Shown one piece after another: positions 46,801 to 58,800 of a stretch of 64,000 nt of DNA. The translations under genes and the position numbers were made by a program. The notes below the pieces were generated by a model. That model saw only the letters and a list, made by a program, of their open reading frames with translations, did not search any database and was not told the DNA's origin. Numbering within the stretch: the first letter of the stretch is position 1; each line of letters begins with the position of its first letter. This DNA is from Serripes groenlandicus (lineage: Eukaryota; Mollusca; Bivalvia; Cardiida; Cardiidae), in the NCBI GenBank assembly GCA_031761405.1, contig JASEVX010000008.1, positions 39,432,483-39,496,482 of the forward strand. The letters run 5' to 3'.

Positions 46801-49800
46801 AGTGTAACATATTTCAATGTAACCAATGTATTCCATGTAAATCTTTGTAGTATTTAATATTCTGATAAGCTATATGGTTGTTCCATCATTTAATGTTGTA
46901 AACATACACAACACAATCAATGGCGACGAGGTTGGGATTTTATACCGTTATAAATGATAATGATTATGTTAATTGAGGTCATCGTTGACATTGGAACTAA
47001 TGGCTTATCACAATCGGAACACAATAAAGCAGTGTGTGCATATGTTCATCATGTGTATTATGATTGCGATTTCAAAATTGTATTTGAATTGATGACTTTA
47101 CATTTGAAGGGGGAGAGTATTGTGTATATTGTCTTAACAAATTAACTCATGAAAGAAAGTGTATCCACTAAAAGCAACGCCTCTTAGTGTAACATATTTC
47201 TATATAACCCATGTTAATCTTTGTAGTATTAAATATTCTACTAAGCTATTCAGCTGTTCCTTCATTTAATGTTGTACACACACAAAACACGGCCCTTATG
47301 TTTATAATTTCAAAATTGATTCGCATCGTGGTACAAAATCGCTAGAACGGTATAAATATCAACAGAAATTGTGTATCGTGAAAAACACTAGAGTAAAAAG
47401 GACCACCGATCGATCTATAAGTACCTTCAAGACCAACAACTTCTACAACCTGTTCATTGAATATTCACACTTATTGAGAATTTGAAATATAAAAAAAAAA
47501 CAGTGCATGTATTTGTTTACCTATGTTATGGAAAAATAACATGTTCAGTTGTTTTTAGGCAGCTGTTATTGTGACGTGACTGTATAAAGCCATGCTAGAC
47601 TGACCCCTACAATTTAGCATGCATTGTGATTAATGCATCAATGAGTGTGTCAACTATGCAACGACCTCTGTGAAATACCGCCAGTCAAATAAAAGTTTCT
47701 CCGATAGACCCCCATTCTGTGTATACAATATAGTGCATTTAATTCAACTATTATTCAATTAACGGACATAACAAGGTTTCTTGTGAAGTTTATGTGATAA
47801 CAACATTTTATCGGTAAATCCTTGCTGGCAGCAATTTGAGTGCTTTGATTATACAATGCGATGGATGATGTTTGGGACTCAACTTCCGCACCAAAGGATA
47901 TAATTACTGATTACATTTGTTTTTTTTCTGGGTGTCCATGTTGTCTCGCTTGGAAGTGTGAGCTGTAAATTTCAATGATATTATTCGCACGAGAAGACGA
48001 CGCCATGTTATTTTTCTTGTGGTTTCAAGATATACAGTCCAACCTGTGTTTAAAGACCATCCACGTGAAACAATTCGGTCTTTGTTCACACGTGATCTTA
48101 AATTGTAAGGTCATTTATGCAGAAAATGGGTAATTGGGAATCTAAAAGTGTGGTTGCTATAAACACGGAATTTCTATACAAAGGTCGGCTTTAGCACAGG
48201 TTTGACTGTGCTTGATTGAAACCCTTTCCTGGTGAAATAATGCGGTATTATGCCTATTTGTGAATGTAAAGTCGGAATGCATCAGAGATTACGAGATCCG
48301 ACAAATGCAGGTTTAAAAGTAAAACTTCTGTTAGAAGTTTCCAGCTGAATCGTGTAATAATTAACCCTTTCCCTCATTTAGACGCTTTCTGACACCTTTA
48401 CAGCAGACGGCTTTTTGAAAACATGGCGACAAAAGAAGAAGTTTCTCAAAACGAGCAATTTCTCATTTTGTAAGCATGTTTTCAACTCGATTCAATTATT
48501 GTTCATTCATTTAACGGGATTTTCTGTGCTTTTTCCTAGACGTTTTCAAAGTCGTTCACTGCAGATTTGTTGTATGTGGGAATGGGTTAAACTAAAATTG
48601 GTTGTCACAGAGCATTGCACGTTTCTATTTTGTATAAATATCAGAACTTGAAGGAGATTCTCGGCTGAGTGCTTGATACCGACATATATATTTCAGTTGA
48701 ATAAACATTTGAAATATTGTGACATAACAATAAGTTTCGGTATTTTATCGTTGTGTTTTAACCGAGCCCCGGTAGCTCAGTCGGTAACGACGCGGGCTGT
48801 CAATCCATGGGTTGTGAGTTCGAATCCCGGCTCGGCCAACTGTCTTTCCAACGATTGACAAAAGTCAATGCGACATGCGTCATTCGTCTTCCACCAATGG
48901 GCTAAGTCTATGTGGAAAAGCAGCAAGTTGCTTGGGAAGATTGTTGTGTGGAGTACTGGTGTGAGAAAACCAGGAAATGCATGCGTAGAAGAACTGGCCG
49001 CCGTGATATAACTGAGAAATTGTTAAAAACGGCGTTAAATCCAGATCAATCAATCAATCGTTGTGTTAAAACAGGCTGAAATGCTGTCAATGCTCGAAAG
49101 GCAAAGATACTTTCAAAATGGTAGTAATTTCTCGACTTGGTTGGTGCTCACGTTGTTGGGTAAACATTACGACAGACTCGCTGGTGCCAGGATAAATGGA
49201 CCAATATTTCTGGTAAGATCAACCAGGAATAACTGAAAAAGTGTAGAAAAGTCAAATAAAAAGAAGCAGAAATATGCATTACCTGACCCAGTTAAAGTTG
49301 TTTCACTTCCTTCAAGAATACTGATTCTTCTGACTGATTTTGATGGGCCGTCAACCCATGTTAATATATTGCGTGCATCATCATAGGTCATGGCCACGGG
49401 GTGGTTGGAGGCGGCCATCTTGATAATTCTGAGGTTTACTGTTTGAACGTTTGTTTGGAACTGAAAAACCTGTCCATAAAGTCCATCGAGTACTAGGGAG
49501 AAATCAGCGCTCAGAGGACCTGAAAAAGGATATTACCCGCCCATATATACCTGATTCTGACCTCCTTGCAAATATGTATGAGCCAGAGCATGAGGAAATG
49601 TACAAGTTATCATGTATGACTCGGTACAGGAGGTCTCGGGTTCGATCCCAGGCTAGATCAAAGCACAATGGTAGTCATGACTTTCCCTCCGTGGCGTTCA
49701 GGATAGTGAGGTTAGCAATTCGACTGACTCGCTGGTGTCATGATAACGGATCAGTCGAACTAAACACTTACCAAAGAAACGTCGTAATATAACTGTAACA

Positions 49801-52800
49801 ATGTTAAAAAGCGGTGTAAAACATCAAGCGAACAAACAAAATACCCATCTTACTTGAAGTACAAGATTTTCCGTCAGTATCAAGCTCGTAACCAAGGTTA
49901 CAGACACACCGTGTGATATCTCCGGAGAAGCATAAATGTTCACAACCATTGTTATCTATATCGCAGGCGCCTGAAAGTAAAATGTAAATCAAATGTACCA
50001 CATACACCGTAACAAGAGTCTTCAAGGTTTTAAACAAAGTCTGATAGTAAAATTACAATGCTATTGTACCACATACATCATCACAGAAATCTTGAAGATC
50101 TAAATAGAGTCAGCAAGTAAAACACAATGCTATTGTATCACAGACATCATCATAGGAATCTGGAAGGTCTAATTAAGGTATGATAAAGGTACATGTTCAG
50201 CCAAGTTTTTTCATAGTAAAACCTATTGTTTTCCATATCATAAACGATTGAAAGTTAATAATTCGTTATCTACAGTATGATGTCTGATAAAAAAAAAGCG
50301 AATCTTCTATACCATAAACTTCTTCTTCGTCATATCCATTTTAACCCAACAAATTTGCAGCAGACGACTTTAACACTTTCCCACATACAACAAATCTGCA
50401 GCAGACGACTTTAATACTTTCCCACATACAACAAATCTGCAGCAGACGACTTTAATACTTTCCCACATACAACAAATCTGCAGCAGACGACTTTAATACT
50501 TTCCCACATACAACAAATCTGCAGCAGACGACTTTAATACTTTCACACATACAACAAATATGCAGCAGACGACTTTAATACTTTCCCACATACAACAAAT
50601 CTGCAGCAGACGACTTTAATCCTTTCCCACATACAACAAATATGCAGCAGACGACTTTAATACTTTCCCACATACAACAAATCTGCAGCAGACGACTTTA
50701 ATACTTTCCCACATACAACACATCTGCAGCAGACGACTTAAATACTTTCCCACATACAACAAATCTGCAGCAGACGACTTTAATACTTTCCCACATACAA
50801 CAAATCTACAGCAGACGACTTTAATACTTTCTCACATAGAATAAATCTGCAGCAGACGACTTTAATACTTTCTCACATACAACAAATCTGCAGCAGACGA
50901 CTTTAATACTTTCCCACATACAACAAATCTACAGCAGACGACTTTCAAATTGTCAAGTTCAAAATAAAGAAAACTCCTAAAAATGATAGTATGATAATTG
51001 AATATAGTTGAAATCATTGTGGCAAGTGGAGAAATTGCTCATCATGAGCAATTTCTCCTTTTGCCATTATGTTTTCAAAAGTCGTCTGCAACAGAGGAGT
51101 CCTCATGCGTCAGTATGCGGGAAAGTATTAAAGTAAAAGCATTTGCTCAGATGGTAGATGTCAAGAAAATAACCAAGCGTTTTCAATAAAACAGATGAAG
51201 AAATAGAAAACAACATAATCTATATAACATAAATTTGAAAGTCAAATTTAGAGATATAAATTACATTTGTCACTTCAAGTAGTTTATTGGAGTGTAACAC
51301 CGTTTTAAAGGTGCCCGGACAATTACCCCCCGGACAATTACCCCCCGGACAACTACCCCCCCCCGGATAATTACCCCCTGGACAATTACCTCCTCGGACG
51401 ATTACCCCCCTGGACAATTACCCCCCGGACAATTACCCCCCAGACGATTACCCCCTCGGACAATTACCCCCTGGACAATTACCCCCCGGACAATTACCCC
51501 CCGGACGATTACCCCCTCGGACAATTACCCCCCTGGACAATTACCCCCCGGACAATCACCCCCCTGGACAATTGCCCCCCGGACGATTACCCCCTCGGAC
51601 AATTACCCCTCTGGACAATTACCCCCCGGACAATCACCCCCCTGGACAATTACCCCCCGGACAATTACCCCCCGGACGATTACCCCCTCGGACAAATACC
51701 CCCCGGACAAATTAATTGGGTAATTTGGTGACAAGGTAATTTGGTCACGGGTACTTTGGTCACAGGTAAAATATTCACAATATGGTCACAGGAAATATGG
51801 TTACAGGAAAGTTGGTCGTAATTCACTGGAAAGTTTAGTCACAAACGCGCGTTTTGGTCAGAGGAAAGTTGGTCACAGCCGTTTTGCGTACATGATGTGA
51901 TTACACACGTATCATCCGCTTAACCGTATGCATCTCCCGCGTTACACGTACAGCACCTGCGTAACACGTCTATATCACCTGAGTAACATGTACAGCTTCC
52001 GCGTAACATGTACATCACCTTAACACTTACAGCACCCGCCTAATAGAAACAAATTATCGTGTGACCATTTTACCTGTGACCAATTTGTGACTATTTTCCT
52101 TGTGACCAAATTACCCAATTAATTTGTCCGGGGGTAATTGTCCGAAAGGGTAATCGTCCGGGGGGTAATTGTCCGAGGGGGTAATCGTCCGGGTGGTAAT
52201 TGTCCGGGGGGTAATTGTCCAGGGGGGTAATTGTCCGAGGGGGGTAATCGTCCGGGGGGTAATTGTCCAGGGGGGTAATTGTCCGAGGGGGTAATCGTCC
52301 GGGGGTAATTGTCCGGGGGGTAATTGTCCAGGGGGGTAATTGTCCGAGGGGGTAATCGTCCGGGGGGTGATTGTCCAGGGGGTAATTATCCGTGGGGGTA
52401 GTTGTCCGGGGGGTAGTTGTCCGGGGGGTAGTTGTCCGGGGGGTAGTTGTCCGGGGGGTAGTTGACCGGACACGGTTTTAAAATGTAGTTATATCACGGC
52501 TACAGTTCATTTATTCATAACCCTGGGTATCCTCGGTATTCAGGCTTTTCATAAAATATACAAGAAGAATTTGGATACAAAGCATCAAAGACGCCGCGCA
52601 TGATTTTGAAGAATGACTTAAAGGAAGCAGATGAAGTTCAGTACATTTAAATAACCTGTGCAAACAGACAGGATGTAAATATTTCGAACAAGAAGGCCAA
52701 ATGTCCCTTTATTTTAAACAGAAAGGCCAAGATGTGCCTATATTGCTCTTCTGGCTACCATAGCCTATATAAAAAGGTTACCAATGGCAGAAAGGGTCAA

Positions 52801-55800
52801 TATTGCCGCAGGGATTAAACGTTTTATATGCTACGATCTATGTGATAGTCAGCATGTGAGGTTAAGTCGTGAAATGACAAGTTTAATCCTGAAACCATTT
52901 GGTTTACAGTTTGCTTAACATTCACTGCAAGTATAATGTGTCATAAAAGCTGAAGTTTCACAATTTTTTTTACCAATAAACTATTTCAAATCCTCTTTCT
53001 ATATTAATTAGATAAACAAAACCATAGGTGCTTAAATATTAACATATATTAAGGTTTATTGCCTCTAGTTATAAGTTAAGTGTGACACAATCTTTGGAAG
53101 GAGAGGGGGAAGCCTATTCTCCTTCCAGTTTAGCAGAAGTATGATAGCAAAAACGGGAGTATATAAACGAAAAGAATTAAAGATATTTATGATCAAGATT
53201 GAGCATTATGAAAGTTCACATGTATAGTAAACATATAGCAAGAATTATTGAGTCTGTTTTGTTTGTTTGCAATGTCACTTTTATCGCTTTGAACATGCCA
53301 GTAGAGAACTGAAAAATAAAAAATAAAAAATGGTCAAGTCAGTTCCCCAAGTGCAAAGAGCGAAAACCACTTGGTACGAATCGTTCATATTCAATGAATT
53401 TTAGAAATCGGATGAAATCGTGAAAACAGCAAACTATTCATAACGGAAGGAAGCATAGACAACTTAATAACTCTATGGGATCCGATGACACGTTGTTGTC
53501 TATTAAATAAGAATGATCAAAATCGCCAAGCGATGAGATGCTGCATTTACAAAAAATAGAATGGGTCACGTTACGGCCCTGCCTATTGCATAGTTGGGTT
53601 AACGTTGTTTTTACAGTTTCTAGAATTATACTATAATATGTAGTAATTAAAATGCATCAGTATTGATTTTTTAAAGATTACCCATTTATTTAGAAATCTC
53701 AATATTGTAAATAGGCAAAAACATCGCCAGAAACCTTTTTCGAATCGGGTCGTAAACCAAATTATAAAAAAAAGCCTAGCCTAGGAAGTTGGGGGAAAGT
53801 TATTAAATACCCATACAATGTGTCTAAAGTTTTGTAATAAAGGTAGAAGACATACGTATTTTGTATCTTGCTGTTTCTTAAATCATTTTATATTTTTCAA
53901 ACATATACCAGAGTTTTTCTTAACAATAATAATGCTGGTTGCTCCCTTTTCGATTACGTCACCCCATGGTACAACATTAAAACCTATCCCATACAGACGC
54001 CGTGCTTCCACGCGGCGTCACTGATACCCTGGGCAAATTGGCTGTAAAAGTCTTGTACTAATGACAAATTGATGAGGTGAAAAGCAGGTGTAATCGTGGT
54101 GCATGCTTTACGAATTATCGCTAGCCGATTTACCAAGGGTATCATATCATTTATGAAAAGCCTGGGTACCGAGGATGATCCCTGGGTAAACAATGCTTAA
54201 CAAACACGTACCAGGCTATGAATTATGCCTTGCCCATGGGCACTTCACCATGACCGCCGCGACTGGGGATCGAACACGGGACGCCCGCTTCCAAATCCCC
54301 GACGTCATCTACTCGGCCACGGCGAATTCCTAGCGTTATTATTAAGTCACAAATAGAAAGAAACGGCTTACCCAAAACATTCAATTGTGTTGTTGAATCA
54401 AACACGTGCACGTCGTAAATCGTAGCATCAAGTGACTCATCCTTTATCTTAATTGAAAATGCACTAGTCTGTTCATCAAAGTAGACATCAAAATGGTTAA
54501 TATTGTCCTCTATTGTACAAAGTACAAGTTTCTGCAAAAGAAAATCAGAAGGCTCGACAATGTCTTTATCTAGTCCTTAAATTTTACCATGCATTAATAT
54601 CGCGTCGAAGTTGACCCAATAACATAAATGTTACTGTTGAAGTTGTTTTGCAAGCGAAAATATTACGACCTGTGCGCTGTTGTCAGGATAAGCTCACCAG
54701 TAGAACTGGTAATTTACCCAGGAAACACCGTGACATGAGTGTAATATTGTTGAAAGCACTTTTAACACCACACACACAAGTTAAGTCGAACCATTCCAAC
54801 AACTTTGGCTAATGCTCGTAACGCTTACCTTATACACGGCAATACCATGGCGGATTCCGATTTCCGGGAACGTGTCCACTTTTTGACTTCCGGTACCGTC
54901 TGGACGGATGATACCGTAATATGTGTCGTCATTCCACAACAACCTGTAGTGAATAGGGAACATCTTTAGTTGGATATCTTAACCATATTGTCAAACAATC
55001 CTATCTTTAATGTAGAAAACATCTTAGTCTGCTGTATCAGATGACTTGTGAAAAACGAGTATGAAAAAACTTACATTGGTGATAATGAACATGTTTTCAT
55101 TTCAAAAACAATTTGAGTTTGCTTTTTAATTTTCTTTAAAATGATTATGTTTTAAATCTAGATTATTTATTTTCTTCAAAGTTTTAGGTCAAAAATTAAA
55201 ATAGCTGATCAAGTTCACCTAACTTCCTGACATATTGTTCCATGTGTTAGTAATGTCATAAACGAATAGTCCAAACTAATCTCTCTCATTGCATTGTCAG
55301 ACAAACACCAATAATGGCGGTGCCTTTCAGAAATTAGGTAACAAGCAAACGTTTAAAGGGACACCCTTTTTGTGGACCAACTGATTTAACCTCTTGAAGT
55401 CTGTAAGTTGTTTGATTCATTATAATATATGAGCCGTTTCATGAGAAAACCAACACTTTGGACATTGCGTAAAGTATCGACCTGGATCTGCCTAAGCATG
55501 CCGCGGAGGCTAATCCGGGCCGACACATTCCGTCTCAGGGTGGTAGAGGTATAGAGTAATGATTCCTGGAACAGAAAATCCACAGGAGGCGAAAAGCGTA
55601 TGTCCGGTTTCGCCAGCGCGGCATGCTTATGCTGAACCGGGTCGATACTTTACGCAGAGTCAACAATGTTGGTTTTCTCGCGGTTTTCTCGTGGGACGGC
55701 TCAAGTATGTATTGATTTCAAACACGTAGTTGTATTGGTCCGCTGTCGAGATTAAATATTTCATTTAAGAAAAAGCGATATATAAGGGGAGGTGACCAAT

Positions 55801-58800
55801 CTAGCAGACATTGTTTTTTCATGCCAGAACTTATTATGAACACGTTCTCATTTCCAAACATTTCGTTGTGGGTTTTTTTTCAATTTTCTATAAAGTAATG
55901 ATTTTTAAATCTAGATTATTTATTTTCCAAATATTTAAGATCAGAAAAGTTAAAATGGCTGATTGGGTTTATCAAACTTCCTGTCAAATTGTCCCATTTC
56001 TTTAGTAAACGACTTACCTGTCTCTACCATACATAACATGATATGTTCAGATAAACACCAATAATGCCTTAGGAAATGGTGCAACAAGCAAACGGCTGTA
56101 AAGACAACCTTTATGTGGACCAACTGATTTAACCTTTCGAACTCCATCAGTAGTTTGCTTCATTATGTACAGCTAATAAATATCAATTTCAAATTTGCTA
56201 TTTACTTTATGTATCAAATAGTAATATATGAGGGGAGGTCGAACATATAGGCGTCATTTTTGGTTCATGTCAGACGTACTTATTTAAAATAGTACGCCGC
56301 GTACCAGACAAACAAACGACGTCCATTGTGGTAAGTTATATTATCAATACAGCCGAGGAAATCCGTCTATATATTAACTGTTGTTTCTTACCTGTCATTC
56401 ATTCTGTCATATTCTATGTCACTAGGGTTGCTGATCGAACTTGTAATAATTTCTCTTACAGAATTATCTCCCCTGTTCCAATCATAAAGCTTGTGTGTTG
56501 AACCGTCACGTGATATCCAATAAACGTGACTAGAACCAGAAAAAATCAAAACGTAACTAAAATAACTGGGTTCAAATCGACCAACTTACTTAGCTCTTAA
56601 ACTCTTAAAGGTATCTTTCAAATAATTTGTTTCCCTAATAAAAATGCCAAAATAGTTTGTTTCTTAACACATATTGTTAGTAAGAAAGGTAACTAGTTAT
56701 GTCAACTTAGTAAATTACTTAAAAACATTCCACTATTCATGTTTTACAAAATATTAGGGAAACAAAAATGACCCTGCTAAGTAAAGCAGTGATTTTCTTT
56801 TGAACCTTTCTGTCAAACAGACGCATTTTGACGCCTCTACATTACACGACTTTTGAAAACATTGCAACAAAAATAAAAAATTGCTCATGTCCAACCCCAA
56901 ATAATAATTACACTTCCATCTGTACAGTTTAACCATATATTTGCCTATGTTATCAAATTCTTCTGCTACAGGTGTGTTGTATGAAGGAAAGGGATATTTA
57001 TCATCATCATCATCATCATCTCAATCATCATCAGTATTATCATTAAACGTATCAGTATGAATTATTATTGGTTTGTTCTATTCAAATATTTTCGATAGTC
57101 AGAATTCATCATCATCGACATCATTATCATTATCATCATTATTATAATCATCATATTGTATTATCATTAATATATATATAGGTGCTACCTATTTACGAAA
57201 AAAATACGCAAGATAATTATAGACAAAAATTAAAGAGCATACTTTGGCCATTAAAAAGGATTTATAAGTAATTGACTAGACAATAATAATGTTAATGTCA
57301 TGTTTCTTGCATTATTAAAACATATTTGGAATTCATATTGATGTTGTCTGTTATTTGAATCCAGGGGTTGTGAGTTCGAATCCCGGCTCGGCCAACTTTC
57401 TTTCCGACGATTGACAAAAGTCAATGCGACATGCGTCATTCGTCTTCCACCAATGGACTAAGTCTATGTGGAAAAGCAGCCAGTTGCTTGGGAAGATTGT
57501 TGTGTGGAGTACTGGTGTGAGAAAACCAGGAAATGCATGAGTAGGTGAACTGGCCGCCATGATATAACTGAGAAATTGTTAAAAACGGCGTTAAACCCCA
57601 ATCAATCACTGTTATTTGAACAGAAAATAATAAAGTACAGTAAAGTTCAGACAATCAAGGAATACATTTATAATGAACGAGGTTAAAACATGAGGGCCAA
57701 GACGATCCTTAATCGATCACCTGCATTATGGCAAAGAAGCAAATAGATCAGCCCTTTTCTGATGCCACCTGGCGACTGCCTTTTTCAACCAGTCAATATG
57801 ACTGGAACAAATTATGTAAGGGGTCACATTTCTGCTAAACCCTTTTCCTATTAGAGACGGTTTCTGAGGCCTATGCAACAGACGATTTAGGAAAAAAGAT
57901 TGTCGCCACAAGAACAATTGCTTCTTATGGGAAAGTTATCCTTTTGCCACAATGTTTGATAACTAATTATACTTTGAATGAGTGAGTCAATAGCTCATGT
58001 ATAGGAATTTGGGGTATTTCATGTTGATACCACTTTTTTGCGGGAAACGACGTCGCTCCATTGACTCCTTCTTTGGCTACGATACAGTCAAAATTTAGTT
58101 TCGGGCATAGAAGGCTAATGCTGTCGGTTTTTTTGACGAACGGGAAAACATATTTCTTACAGATTTCCATTTATTTTTAACTTTTCGTACAAATGTTAAT
58201 TGCCACATAACACAGCACTTAAATGATCTTAAATATCAATTTAAAAAAAAATGATTAAAAAGACGACAATAATTTTCAATCCGTGTTTTTCTGCTCATTT
58301 TATATACATGTATACCCAAAATATCGAATTAAAAAAAAAAAAAAAAAAAAGCCGACAATAATTTTAAATCTGTGTTTTACGTCTGCTTTTTATACATATC
58401 CAAAATGGCGGCCCCCATGGATTTTTCCAGTTTCATTTCAGAAAGCTTCATGGGTTATTGAAAAAAAAAAAAAAAAATTCTCACACCTGTTAACTAATAT
58501 ATCTATAGGTACTACCTATTTACGAAAAAAACGCAAGATAATTATAAACAAAAATTAAAGAGCATACTTTGGCCATAAAAAAGGATTTATAAGTAATTGA
58601 CTAGACAATAATAATGTTAATGTCATGTTTCGTGCATTATCAAAAAATATTTGGAATTCGTATTGCTGTCGTCTATTATTACGAACAGAAAATAATAAAG
58701 TAAAGACTTTCAAAACATCAAGGAATACATTTATAATGAACGAGGTTAAAACATGATGGCCAAGATGATCCTAAATCGATCACCTGCATTATGGTAAAGA

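Larger units (their letters stand above)
57170..58494 (+). mobile_element. tandem 1-kb element, copy 1 (carries a SINE)
   Basis: From ATATAGGTGCTACCTATTTA CG through GAGCATACTTTGGCC, ACCAGTCAATATGACTGGAA, TTTGACGAACGGGAAAAC and CCCCATGGATTTTTCCAG to TTCATGGGTTATTG and poly-A. No coding frame. A SINE-1 is inserted at 57360. Confidence 0.85.
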
